Of a DNA stretch of 64,000 bases, positions 11,571 through 23,129 are shown in pieces. A program made the translations under genes and the position numbers. The stretch's first letter is position 1; each line of letters begins with the position of its first letter. Source of the stretch: Prosopocoilus inquinatus (taxonomy: Eukaryota > Arthropoda > Insecta > Coleoptera > Lucanidae); the NCBI GenBank assembly GCA_036172665.1, contig CM069875.1, positions 18,135,806 to 18,199,805 on the forward strand, written 5' to 3'. The notes under the pieces were generated by a model. That model saw only the letters and a program-made list of their open reading frames with translations, was not told the DNA's origin and did no database searches.

Positions 11571-12664
11571 ATACCGGATGTCCCGCGCCATGTGCTCACC
11601 CTTCTAGAATCTTTATTTATTAATCGATTAACCTGAATTTCGGAGACGATAAACTAAACAAAAAATGGAATTTTTCGACATACTGATAGTTGTCATAGGA
11701 CTACCGGTTTCGCCGGAAGTGATATCAACTTTCTTATTTTAAATGGAACACCCTATATATTTTTACATATTTAAAATCTACGGAGCATTACGAGTCCGAA
11801 TACGTATCAATTGTTCATTTTGGTTTCCATGACAACGAAAAAAAAACTTTTTTATTTTTCAGTCTAGAAAGCTATGAATCGCATGTTTTGGATCTAATGC
11901 GATCAAGTGTTTCGAAAAAATCACTCCTTTGATGGTATTTTGATTTTTAACATTTTTACAGTATTTGAAATTTTCATTAGCTCTTAACTCATTTTTTTCG
12001 ATAGAATCTCATATGTTTCTTAGCTTATTTCAACTGAACATTTTCTTCTGAATACGCTGATACCAAATACGTCATATTTTCTTTGAAAATAATTTAAAAT
12101 AAAGCATGTCTTATTGAAATTTTACACTCCTTTTATTTCAAATGACTTTCAAAGAAAATATGATATATTTGGTATCAGCGTACTCAGAAAAAAATGTTCT
12201 GTTGAACTAAGCTAAGAAACATATGAGGTTCTATCGAAAAAAATGAGTTAAGAGCTAATGAAAATTTCAAATACTGTAAAAATGTTAAAAATCAAAATAC
12301 CATCAAAGGAGTGATTTTTTCGAAACACTTGATCGCATTAGATCGAAAAAATGCGATTCATAGCTTTCTTTACTGAAAAATAAAATAGTTTTCTTTTCGT
12401 TGTCATGGAAACCAAAATTAACAATTGATACGTATTCGGACTCGCAATACTCCGTAGATCTTAAATATGTAAAAATATATAGGATGTTCCATTTAAAATA
12501 AGAAAGTTGATATCACTTCCGGCGAAACCGAATCTCTTGTAACGACTATCAGTATGTCGAAAAATTTCATTTTTTGTTTAGTTCATCGTCTCTAAAATTC
12601 AGGTTAATCGATTAATAAATAAAGATTCTACAAAGGTGAGCACATGGCGCGGGACACCCGGTAT
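11571..12664. mobile_element. 1.09-kb palindromic fold-back element
   Basis: Almost the whole element is one inverted repeat. The left arm (11571 to about 12103) begins ATACCGGATGTCCCGCGCCA and the right arm (about 12132-12664) ends TGGCGCGGGACACCCGGTAT. By eye the arms are about 94% identical and the loop is only about 30 bp. It contains the word 'aaatggaacaccctatata', which also occurs in the small ACAGGGTG elements of this window. Non-coding. Confidence 0.9.
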
Positions 12665-13389
12665 AATATAAATCAAGTTCTCTTTTCTTCTAATGAATCC
12701 TTAAGACCCATTGTCAAACGGATACAGTCTAGGGTGGTGGCTCTTTCTTTCTTCAACTTTGGAAATATTAGATGGGTGACTTCTAAAGCTTTCCATATTA
12801 GTTGACATGTGTACAAACCTTAACTTTCTTGCAAAAATTTTTCAAATCAATTACTGTTTAGGATATGTTCAATGACCTTGAATTCTCTCATTAGAGTACG
12901 CTTATTTCCCTATTTCAAGGTTATTTTTCCGTCTTCTATTCCAATTTCAGTTGTGTACATATTTCCAAAGTTGAAAAATAATCACTCTACGATACACGGT
13001 ATATAAAAAATGTACATTTTTAGGTATTGCCGATAACACATCTGCTGCATATGACATGATTTAAAAAGTGCTTTCTTTGTTTTTGGACCTGAATTTCGTA
13101 GTTTTTGCAACAAAACACCTGTCTTGAATTTTTGATTGACAGTTCATTTGTAAATAACCATAATTCAATCCAAACAAGTTTTAAAAATAGAGAGATTCAA
13201 AGAAAAGAATGTCTGTTTTTGAATCAAAACACGTTTGGATCACGATTTTGTGAGCGAAAAGAGCACCTATATTAATAGTAGTCGGAATATTATTTTGAAA
13301 GAAATATTTTAACACAAATAATACATTTTTAAGTAAAATATTATCACATTATCACGTCTCTGAATTAAGCATTTACAAGAAAAGATGTC
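12665..13389. other. Intergenic tract, no gene seen
   Basis: No recognisable gene, RNA or repeat. Confidence 0.4.
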
Positions 13390-13392
13390 TAA

Positions 13393-13942
13393 AGCCGGCA
13401 ATACATGTTCTAATAATTTCACGTAAAAATTCATGTAAACATGCGTGTATAAATTCATGAATTGTAATTTGCAATACACGTTTCAATTATATTAATAAAA
13501 AGATGTTCTGCTAAATAGTAATTTAAAAAGTTAATGTTAGTGAAGATGGTAACTCATTAATGCTTCTAACTTCAAGTTATTTTCTTCGAGCAGCTGGGAA
13601 TGTTGGATTATGTTATCAAGGGTGTCATCCAAACGGAGAGCACGTGGTCATCACTGATTAAACTGTCTTGAAGCTAAAATTATTTATAAACATACACCCG
13701 CATAAACTAGCTGAAGTCGTTCTTCATTCATCTGAGCCAACAGCCAATAGCAACAATCAAAGTCACTAGAATTTACTAAAATTTCACGTCAAAAACCTTG
13801 AGAAATAGAACTTGCTATTTGTTTTCAATTTTACATGTATAAATTCATGTAATTCTTTTTGCTCGCTATACACGTTGAAAAATAGGTTTTGTCATAAATT
13901 ACAAGTAAATTTCATGCAATTTATGATCGTTTATTGCGGGCT
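13393..13942. mobile_element. MITE, 550 bp, TAA duplication
   Basis: The left end AGCCGGCAATACATGTT and the right end 'gatcgtttattgcgggct' form a terminal inverted repeat. TAA flanks both sides (13390-13392, 13943-13945). Sub-terminal words such as 'aaattcatgta' recur in both halves. The 3-bp TAA duplication fits PIF/Harbinger. Confidence 0.7.
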
Positions 13943-13945
13943 TAA

Positions 13946-15060
13946 TACCAAGCGAACTATGACGTGATGGAACCTCGGTTCGCAAGGTCATTTGCTTTCC
14001 AATTGCAGATGCAAACGAGCACTCTATGATAATAGTAATCATTAAAATATGCGATGAGAAAAACTGCTTTTCTGCGAATAACCCCAATATTGTATCCAAA
14101 CAGCAGATGGAAAAATTAGAGATCATTCCAGTTTACAATATTATAGTTGTAGTATTCAGAGCTTTTAGTAAAATCGAAACTAAGAGATCAATCACATCAA
14201 AACAGCTTCTGATGACTTTACTCCTATTTACGTATTTGTCCAAATCACAAGGTTTTAGTAAAGCCGACGCTACACGATGCGTCGAACACCTTCCAACGGA
14301 GTTTGTCACATTTTTTGGTATTTTTGAGCTGAGTCCAAGGATTCCCTCCAATGTTCGAAGAAAAACATGCGTTGTTTTGATACAGGGCTACACGATTCCT
14401 TCGAATATTAACTTTCCAATACTTACTAATTACTGTTTAAGAAGATTTAATATGATTTTTATTTTTACAGGTATGTTTTTAATTTATATTTTATATTTTA
14501 GAAACATACAAAGATTCAACGGGAAAAACATGTCAAGTCCCAATTTTGTTATTTTAAAGAAGAGCTTTTTTTGTAAAGCTTTAAAATTACAAACTGTGGC
14601 TTGACACGCTTTCCCGCTAAACCTTCGTATACGTCTTCCATTACAGCTTTTGAACTGGAATTTCTGAAAAAAAAAGTAAGTACAAATCTTAAGTACTGGT
14701 AAGATAATTTTATTTTTAATATTCTGGTCATTTAATTAGTGTGTGGAACATTCGTCACCCATTGATCAAACTTGCACTCCACCGTGTAGCAGAAATATTT
14801 GTCACACCAACTATAGAATTCAATTAACTCAAATGTTCGTTCCAAGTTCGTTCGAGTCATGTTCGACTTGTAAAAATTCGAAAACTTCAACAGGTATAAT
14901 GAAAGAAGAAAATCATTTTGTATCAAATAGATCATAAGCTACAGATTGAGAAATGCTACGGCAGTTCTTTCATGCAAAGGAATATGCTTTTCTTTAGTTT
15001 CGCGCCTTGAATGAAATATGATATTCAGTAAGATCTTTAAGTTTTATTTTTGATAATCGA
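13946..15060. other. Intergenic tract with an unconvincing long frame
   Basis: An open frame of 192 codons lies at 14026-14604 on the plus strand. Its translation is rich in hydrophobic and basic residues and shows no domain I recognise. The opposite strand is also partly open, so I do not call a gene. Confidence 0.35.
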
Positions 15061-17396
15061 AATTAATCTCCGCCCATAATAATTTTTATATCCGTAGATA
15101 CGTATTTCGGCAGCTAAGCTGCCATCTTCAGTACGCTACCGACTTAAAAGTACTTAAGAAGATCTAAAAACAATCTAACAATCCTAATAAAATCATAAAA
15201 ATGTAAAAACTAACAACAATTTAATCATCCTAATATATATATATATATATGTCTAAACGTAAGTAAATATAAATTAATATGTAAATATCCAAAATTAACC
15301 GTCAGAAAAACAAGTAAGAGCTAACAAAACAACACGGAAATACGGAAAAAAATAGTCCAAAGACCAGAAAAAGTTCTTATTCTGACGAATAGATAAGTAT
15401 ATAATTTCCAGTTATTTGATACCTACACATCCTGAAAAATTAAATAAAATATGTATCTACAGGGTATTCTTTTACAGTGTGCAAATAAAAAAACCTCAGT
15501 ATAAGTGCATGAAATGCTACTTACTGTGCGTATTTTCCGGTGGTTTCCGTACTATAGCCAAAAAATTTTGGAGCTTTACTTGTTTGGAACCGTTGATATG
15601 TGCGAGAGAGAAATACTTGCAAAGTCGCAATGCCTTCCTGCACACCGACCCGCGCAGTTCCACAGTCAAACCCAATTCGTAGCGTTTCGTAATAATAATC
15701 ACCGATATCGCTTATTAATTATTTTATTTAAAATTTTAATTCACCGAGCGAAGTAATACTTTTTATGATATCAACTACCGACGAATAAGTTTAAAATTTA
15801 TGCACCAATTAGGCAAGCGCGTTAAAAGTGTTATTTCTTCACCATTTTACGTAAATAAACTTTTACCGTAATCTCTCTGCTAGCTATGAAAGTATTACTA
15901 CTTATGGTCCATGGAAAAAAAGTAAATTTTTATAAGTCTATTAAAAATAATATGGAATGAGAAATTACAATTTGTTTGTACGTCGCTCTTAATTTGTTCG
16001 GCAATTATGAACCGCAGCTTCTTGAATTGCACTAAATTTTAATTTTAAAATACTTAAACTTGTAAGTACTTGCAGTGAAGTTAATTTAAATTGTAAACGT
16101 TTTGATCGATTAGCTGTGATCGGAGCGGTTGAGTTACGATCATGCTCAACAGCAAGTAACGCACTGACCCTGGCCTACTTCGGCTGCGGGTCGGACTTGA
16201 AGCGGCGGCCACGTTCCACTTTTAGCTATGGCAGCAGTTCTCAAACGGTTTATTGAAAATCTGCCACTGCATTTTTCTCGAAAACTATTAAATTTGTGTT
16301 AAGAACATATGAGTTTAATCGTTGCCACTTATGGTGATATATTACAGGTTTAAACATTTGCACACGGTAAAAGAACAGCCTGTATATATTTTTTCCCGAA
16401 AAATAAAATAAAATAAATATATATTATTTTTCAGATATCAAATAACAGGAAATTATATACTTATTTATTCGTAAGAATAATAACTTTTTTCGGGTCTTTG
16501 GACTATTTATTTCCGTATTTCCGTGTTCTTTGGCTAGCTCTTATTTGTAAGGGTTTTCTCACGGTTAATTTTAGATGTTTACATATTAATTGATATTTAC
16601 TTACATGTAGACATAGGTGTCTCACAACGTACGGAGGAGATTGAAAGAGCAACTGTAGGACAACAAAATAAAGTCTTTTTCTTAATTCGCTTTTGACCAA
16701 AACCCAATAATAAGAAAGTTACAGCAGTTTCACTTTCTTAATTTCTTCTTTAATTTACACCTACAGCTTCTTAATTAATAAAAATTATTTCACGAAATGC
16801 AACTTTATTATTAAATAAACTCTAAATTTATCAAATCCACCATTCATAAAATGTCTCTGTTAATCTGTTTCCTTGTTTTGTTTTTAATTAGCAGGCGATG
16901 CACAACGAGATGAAAACCCGTTTTTAAGCATTAGAAGAAAAAGTGAAATAGCCATAACTTTAAGGTGACTACATTTTTTAAAACAGTTGCTTATTGTAAA
17001 GCAGTGTTCAGTTAACTCATAAATACCCCAAATTTGAATTTAAAACGTAAATTACCACAGGGAGTAACTTTTGCTTGTTAATTTATTTTACTTTAAACTC
17101 TTGTAACTTTTTAGTTATTACTTTTTTACCAAGAAATTATTAAGAAAAAATCTTCAGTTTGATCTTCCCTGGCTACTCTTTTAATCTCCTCCGTTGATTA
17201 TGAGACACCCAGTATATCTTTTAGGATGATTAAATTGTTGTTAGTTTTTACATGTTTATGATTTTATTAGGACATTATGTTGTTTTTAGATCTTTTTTTA
17301 AGTGCTTTTAATTTGGTAGCGCACTGAAGATGGCAGCTTAGCTGCCGAAATACGTATCTACGGATACAAAATTATTGTGGGCGGAGATTAATTTCA
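15061..17396. mobile_element. Long inverted-repeat element with nested insertion
   Basis: The outer arms contain 'attaatctccgcccataata', 'tatccgtagatacgtatttcggcagctaagctgcc' and 'acaacaatttaatcatcctaa' on the left (15061-15240), with their complements on the right (17210-17396). A second pair of arms (about 15270-15420 and 16430-16610) continues the symmetry. A separate 927-bp element occupies the loop (15458-16384). The right arm carries about 600 extra bases (16620-17205) with no partner on the left. A short TA microsatellite lies at about 15232-15250. Confidence 0.75.
15458..16384. mobile_element. 927-bp non-autonomous TIR element
   Basis: The left terminus TACAGGGTATTCTTTTACAG and the complement of the right terminus (TACAGGCTGTTCTTTTACCG) match over 29 bp with few mismatches, both ending in GTGTGCAAAT. 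A diverged copy with eroded ends is at about 23390-24335. Neither copy shows a conserved reading frame, so this looks like a non-autonomous DNA transposon. Confidence 0.75.
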
Positions 17397-17451
17397 ATTA
17401 TTTCTTATATCACAGTCTCCTTTACTATCTTAGTTTATTTTTTGATAATCA

Positions 17452-17628
17452 AAGGCGCGTTTCCACGAGGCCAGTAGCAGGACTTCAGTAGCTGGTCTTG
17501 CCGGAGCATTTTTCAATTGGACTGGACCGTCACTGGCATCCAGTGGTTTACACGGAGCCAGTCACTGAAGTCCAGTCACAGGACTCCAGCTACTGCCCTG
17601 TTTACTGACTTCGTAGAAACGCGCCTTA
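17452..17628. mobile_element. MITE, about 177 bp
   Basis: The ends GGCGCGTTTCCACGAGGCCA and 'gtagaaacgcgcc' are inverted repeats. The interior is built from repeated 'ccagt' / 'actgg' words that also fold back. No coding capacity. Confidence 0.7.
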
Positions 17629-20600
17629 AGTGAAAAGCGATGCAGTTCTCAAGCACGAGTCCAAAAGCACGTGATAGGAAACATCCCCAAAGCAACATCA
17701 CCATGCCACTTGGCGGACAGAGGAATTTGTGGTAGATTCAGCTTAAAAAAACACACGTTTTTCTCGACTCTAAATTGATCTTCAGTAATTCTCTCCAAGT
17801 TTGAAATTCGCGAACGGAAGGCGAAAGCTTTTTCCGCAAAGTGAATTTATTTTTTTGAGTATTTAAAACCATTCCGAACAAAGTTCTTTCATTTGGTTTA
17901 TATAAAATTATTGTGCTCCTTAAATAACGGATACGATTGGTAAGTCGGTTCAATTCTGCTTAAAGAACTAATCAATGCAAAAGATCCAAAATCCGTGTCT
18001 ATCTCTCTCCCTCTTTCTCCTGGATATTATTCTATTTCGTAAAATTTCATTTTTATATGTTAATGTTAGGATTATACTTATTTTGTAACTTATCGACACG
18101 TTATTGGTTTTTATTTTTTTGTATTATCTTTTTATTCCTTTCTTTCTTTGTTAAAATTACCATACTCTTTTGTTTTACTAATTATAAGTTCGTTCATTCA
18201 ATTACCTTCAGCAAGTTAGTGCAGAGAGGAAATCTTCGTAAGTCTTCCACAACGAGAGTAGAAAATTTGATAATCTTTGGGCAACTAACGGCACTATTTC
18301 GGCTCCTGGAGGGAAACATCTGTGCGAGAGCGTTTTTGGCTTTATTTACTCAAACTAGCTAGTGAACAAAAAAAAATGGGTTTTCTAGAAAACGGTGTGG
18401 TTTTTCGTTGTTGTTTAGGGTAAAAGAGTTTTTGGTGAATATTCAAGCTGACCACCCTAAAATTTAGTAAAAAAATAACTCATTGTGTAGCGCTAGATTT
18501 ACTGATATTTCTGAAGATTACTGGAAGTAAAAATTTTATAAAGAGCAACGGCTTGCTTGCAGATCTAAGAGATAAGGTTCTACGAATGGATTAGAGAAGC
18601 TCTCATTTAATTTCCCCGGAAGTTGAAGCTGTAACGAAGATAAAGTTTAAAGAAAGGCAGATATTCTTGACTGGTAAGATACTCTTGGCAAACTGTAAGG
18701 CAACGTTGACAGTTTGCTGCTACCAAACTGTACCAAAAAGAACTGACTGACACTTCCAAATACCCAAATCTGTATCTCTTATTATTTACAGTATTGTTTT
18801 GGTGCAAATGCAATTTGAGACAATGTGTTTATCAACATTTTTGTTTGCCTCAACGAGAAGAACGTATTATGTTATGTGGGATAAATTGTTATCTTCCTAT
18901 TCGATGTTATATATGGATAAAGTTTTACCTGAAAAGTTGTTAATCCTTATCTAATTTGGCATTTTTGTTGTTCTAACTAGGATAAGTTTTACTGCTCCTT
19001 TTAAAGGACATTCATTCTAACTCCGTTTTTTTAACTCCACAAACGGGTGCGAAGGAATACCGAAAAGGTGTCTTTTTGCCTTAAGAAGTGACAGAATTAA
19101 CTCAAGATTTTTATGTATGTACCCTATGTAGCTAGGTCACCTTTTGTATATTCCGTTTACATTTCTTTCTTTTTTTAAAAATTTATGCCACTCGTCGGGA
19201 ATCATTAATAAATGAAAAAAAAAATAACTAATAACAAAATCGAACATAAAAGTATTCTAGATTGTGTAGCAGTACAGCAAGCTCACTTTATTGCAGAAGC
19301 TGGAGTTACACGAGTGTAAAAAGGGCTTCACGCATGTGTTAAACACTATATTTTTTAGTGCAACCTTTAATTTGCAAACTGAATAAAAAAAATTGAAAAT
19401 GTAAATTTTAAATAAACGAATGAATGTTGACTTTGATTTTTGATAAGCACGCAGTGTGTTAATTTTTAATTTTTTCTCGTTCCGAAAAATGACTAAATGC
19501 TTAAAGTAAAATACGTTAGAAAAGCACTGCTTTCACGCACAGCTATTAAAAGTAAGACTTCACGCATTGCGAACAATATAAATATACGCAATTACTACTT
19601 CACATGTGGGAGTAGGAAAAAGAATGTCTAACTACATTAAAAGATCAATCAGATCTATTACATTATTACAATATAAACCTATACTAGTAATTCCTACTAA
19701 CTGTAAGTGCACTTTAAGACCATGAGTTTAAAGAAAGATTTTAGCACGATTTGTTACCAGAAATTAAATCATCCCTGGCCTCCTTAATGTGTGAAATGCA
19801 CGCAAATAAATGTTTAAAGCAATTTATTTCACGTTAAAGTTTGGCATAATTTAGAAACTCTGTTGAATTATTGTATCTGTCATCGTTACTACGTGATCTG
19901 AAGTCAACTTTTATAAAGACCTTCAGCACAATAGAAATGAAAATATCAAACGTTACCTTAATGTTAAAACTACTTTCTACAAGACAACTATAACGCTGGT
20001 ACATCTACACCTGTAAATTAAAGTAAGAAAGACGTAATACAAATTTCGCACGTAATTTGAAACACATAATAATTTGAAACACATAAAACCTGTCAACTAA
20101 AAATAATACCGACGTAATAAGGTTTCGCTTTCGACCGAGCATTAAAGTCTCTTCGTCGGATGGATTCAGGAACGTTATACCTAAACATATGCGGATGTGA
20201 ACATACCGCATTGATCTGGAGACTTACCGTAACAATAAATAAATATCCAAATTTTTGGCACGTTAGTTCTTTTTACAGAAACATCACTCAACAACGACAG
20301 AGTTTTACGCGCAAGTTAAGCACTGAACGGACAGAGTTTTACACTAGAACTGGGGAGAGGAGAAGTAGGCGCGTCCCGTTAGGTTGGTATGTGTATAGAG
20401 TTCAGTTCTTGGACGTGGATTGTTGACACGTTGGAAGGGATACCTGTGCTGGTCTCTACACAGGTAAATTCTCGGTATTACTCACGTGCTGAAGGCTACG
20501 GAAAGATTTTACGTCGTTGAAGGCTCGGACATTTTACTTTGTTCATTCACTATTAATAAAATATATTCGCTGATTAGGTACAACAGCATCATGTTTAGAA

Positions 20601-20768
20601 AGGATCATGACGAAGTCAAAGTCTGAGAGTTTGGAATTAATTTATGGTTTGTAATTTATTTTATTAACACAACAAAATCTGGAGTACCTTCAATATTAAA
20701 CTTTTGTCAAAACAAGAATAAAATAAATACTAAACTTATACTTATACTTATATATATAATACTAAATT
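17629..20768. other. 3-kb tract without recognisable genes
   Basis: Several 60-100 codon frames occur (for example 18057-18362, 20160-20426), but none shows a domain, and AT-rich low-complexity translation dominates. The stretch 20290-20500 is less AT-rich and might be part of an old LTR or a host untranslated exon; I cannot tell. Confidence 0.4.
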
Positions 20769-21215
20769 TTGTGCAAATCGTTTTTGATTGCAGTGAGAAC
20801 CTCGAGCAGCCTCTGGACAGCTGTTTCAGCCCTGCTTGGGGCTTCTTCAGCAGAAGCGATAGTAAGATGTCGCTATTTTATATGTTCATCATTCTTACAT
20901 CGCATTTGCGAATAAATTGGGCAAGTCGTTTTTGGTCTGCAGTGGGAATGTCGAGCTACGTTTCTGCTGAAGAAGCCCCAAGCAGGGCTGAAACAGCTGT
21001 CCAGAGGCTGCTCGAGGTTCTCACTGCAATCAAAAACGATTTGCACAAAATTTTTCTAAAATCTTTCATTATGCTTTGACAGCAAGCATGGCCGCCTTGC
21101 ATGGGGGACTCATTAGGAGCAAATCCCGCTTCAATTTGTCTATCCTACTGCAATGTTAGGTCAAAAAGCGATAGTAAGATGTTGCTATTTTATATGTTCA
21201 CTAAACTTATGAGTA
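20769..21215. repeat. Modular fold-back repeat copy (Y-rcY-X)
   Basis: Begins with a Y module ('tttgtgcaaatcgtttttgattgcagtgagaacctcgagcagcc'), cut short at 'cttcttcagcag'. It jumps to the end of an X module, then a full reverse-complement Y (about 20925-21050), then the linker 'ctttcattatgctttgacagcaagc', then X (about 21088-21215). Y and reverse-Y pair for about 85 bp. The frames at 20771-21079 are repeat sequence. Confidence 0.8.
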
Positions 21216-21517
21216 GAAAGATTTTAAAATTATGTGGCAATAGTAAAAACATTATTCATAGAAATAATAAAATTCTACAACCTATTAAATAATTATTTTC
21301 TGTTTTCATATATTTTTCTTTATTTAATTAGAATGATACTGCGAATACAATGATATTGTTATGACAAATTATAGTGTAACGTTCTAACTCACTGAGTAAC
21401 TGTTCTAGTCTTTTATGTTTTCTTTTTTTTTTATTCTCTTACCTGACGATCTTCTAAACATGTACTTACGCACGTGTTTTGAAGAGTAAACATTATTATT
21501 ATTTAAAAAAAAAATTT
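21216..21517. other. Short AT-rich spacer
   Basis: Separates two copies of the modular repeat; nothing recognised. Confidence 0.5.
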
Positions 21518-21910
21518 GCAAATCATTTTTGATTTCAGTGAAAACCTCGAGCAGCCTCTGTACAGCTGTTTCAGCCCTGCTTGGGGCTTCTTCAGCAGAG
21601 ACGTAGCTCGACATTCCCACTGCATACAAAAACGACTTGTCCAATTTATTCGCAATTGCGATGTAAGAGTGATGAACAGATAAAATAGCGACATCTTACG
21701 ATCGCTTATTGACCTGACATTGCAGTAGGATAGACAAATTGAAGCGGGATTTGTTCCTAATAAGTCCCCCATGCTTGCTGTCAAAGCATAATGAAAACTT
21801 TCATTATGCTTTGACAGCAAGCATGGGGGACTTATTAGGAACAAATCCCGCTTCAATTTGTCTATCCTACTGCAATGTCAGGTCAAAAAGCGATCGTAAG
21901 ATGTCACTAT
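21518..21910. repeat. Modular fold-back repeat copy (Y-rcX-X)
   Basis: Y at about 21518-21690, reverse-complement X at 21690-21775, then an inverted duplication of X. The junction is a perfect palindrome around 'caaagcataatgaaaactttcattatgctttg' (about 21780-21815). X ends abruptly at 21910 against the integrase fragment of the macro-domain retroelement. Open frames on both strands here are shadows of the repeat. Confidence 0.8.
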
Positions 21911-22560
21911 TGCGGAAGGCCTTGTCAGGGAATGGATCAGTCGGTATGGTTCACCTATGGAACTGTATTCAGACCAAGGAAGGAACTTTGAATCGGCCTT
22001 GTTCAAGAACGTGTGTACTCTGCTCGGCGTATGAAAAATTAGAACAACTGCACTCTATCCACAGTCAGAACCATCCAACCAACAGAACCATCAACCGACA
22101 TTTGTCCAAGGTCGTTTCCGATCATCAGAGGGATTGGGACACGTACATTCCCCTGTTTCTAATGGCATACCGCTCGTCCGTTTATGCGACAACAGGGGGA
22201 CTCCAGCGAAAGTGGTATTCGGGCGAGAGCCGAGACTGCTCTGCGACCTGAAGTTTGGTGTGAAGCCTGGCGAAGTCTCTGCCGACGAAGATTACGTGAG
22301 CAAATTACGCAGGAAAATGGACGACATCCACAACCAAGACATCAACGCTCAACACGAGGGATACCAATCTGGAGCACTGGTCTGGCTTTATAACCCCCAA
22401 AGACGTCGAGGCCTGTCCCCAAAACTGCAGACCTCTTGGGAAGGTCTTTACAAAGTGATGAAACGGATCAACGACGTCGTTTACTGCATCAAGAAGGTCC
22501 CCCATGGCAAACCCAAAGTAATCCACTTCAACCGGATAGCCCCTTACCATGGAGAAGTAG
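21911..22560 (+). pseudogene. Ty3/gypsy-type integrase, 3' part
   Basis: Remnant of the integrase end of an LTR-retrotransposon Pol polyprotein, the enzyme that inserts reverse-transcribed DNA into the host chromosome. It starts inside the DDE core: WISRYGSP, then YSDQGRNFESALF with the second catalytic Asp at 21972-21974. It then passes an in-frame TGA and two shifts to NRTINRHLSK, PLFLMAYRSSVYATTG and TPAKVVFGREPRL. By comparison with the family, a short deletion near 22065-22080 appears to have removed the catalytic Glu. The C-terminal GPY/F-type domain is intact (LVWLYNPQRRRGLSPKLQ, then SWEGLYKV and IHFNRIAPY, about 22370-22545). Zinc-binding N-terminus, reverse transcriptase and 5' sequence are absent; the 5' break coincides with the end of repeat module X. 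The frame continues without interruption into the macro domain. Confidence 0.85.
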
Positions 22561-23129
22561 ATGAAGGGACAGTACAAAGGGCGCAAGTTTGCGATGTGAA
22601 CTTCGAAACCTTCATGTCTCATCACGCCGAAGGAAGCAAGGCACGGTTTGGAGTGACCACGGAGAAGCAACAAGATCTCTTTAAAGTGCAACTGGAGTAC
22701 AGTCTGGCCCACTGCGTAGCAGAAGACCTGAAAATGTCCAAAGGAATCGCTCAGGTGTTAAGGAAGAAATTTGGCCAAATCGACGAGCTCCGAAGACAGC
22801 ATCCCGTGGTAGGCAAGAGTCTGCAGATCATCGATTCAACGGCAGATCGGAGGCGCCACGTGCATTATTTAGTCACTAAGAAGACATCAAGCTGTTAACC
22901 TGACTATCAAAGTATGTGGAGAGCCCTGTATAGCCTGAGGAGACAGCTAATAGAGAACCACCAGATGAAGTTAGCCATCCCCAAATTGGGCTGCGGATTG
23001 GACGGGCTAGACTGGAGAGTAATTCGAAGCATGCTGGAAGTCATCTTCCACAGAACGGGAATTGAAGTCCTAGTCTGCAGCCACCACCCACAGGCAACAG
23101 TCAGCAACAGCAAAACCGTAGACTGCTAG
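22561..23129 (+). pseudogene. TARG1/OARD1-like macro domain fused to integrase
   Basis: After about 35 linker residues, the integrase frame runs into a macro domain resembling human TARG1/OARD1, which removes ADP-ribose from acidic residues and deacetylates O-acetyl-ADP-ribose. Seen: DLFKVQLEYSLAHCVAEDLK and MSKGIAQVLRKKFG (ligand-binding start, from about 22671), HVHYLVTKKTSS, then LAIPKLGCGLDGLDW and RTGIEVLVCSHH. Both residues known to be essential in TARG1 have counterparts: the Lys of TKK (22878-22880) and the Asp of GCGLD (23001-23003). One lesion, an in-frame TAA at 22896-22898, splits the domain; the frame is otherwise open from 22134 to 23127. The domain spans about 140 residues, close to TARG1's full length. 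Inference: the parent retroelement carried the domain as the C-terminal part of Pol or as a read-through product. A host gene captured by chance downstream is less likely, because the frame is continuous and no intron intervenes. Confidence 0.82.

Noticed and set aside
14026..14604. 192-codon open frame
   Set aside because: No recognisable domain, low-complexity hydrophobic/basic translation, and other frames in the region are also open. Long chance frames are expected when sequence is AT-rich but locally stop-poor.
15232..15250. (TA)n microsatellite
   Set aside because: Short simple repeat inside an element arm; not informative on its own.
18057..18362. 101-codon hydrophobic frame that could be a small membrane protein
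   Set aside because: It follows T-rich sequence that translates to Phe/Leu runs, with no conserved motif or promoter.
21739..22251. 170-codon frame appearing to fuse repeat and integrase
   Set aside because: The first half is translation of repeat module X; only the last part overlaps the integrase. It is not a real fusion protein.
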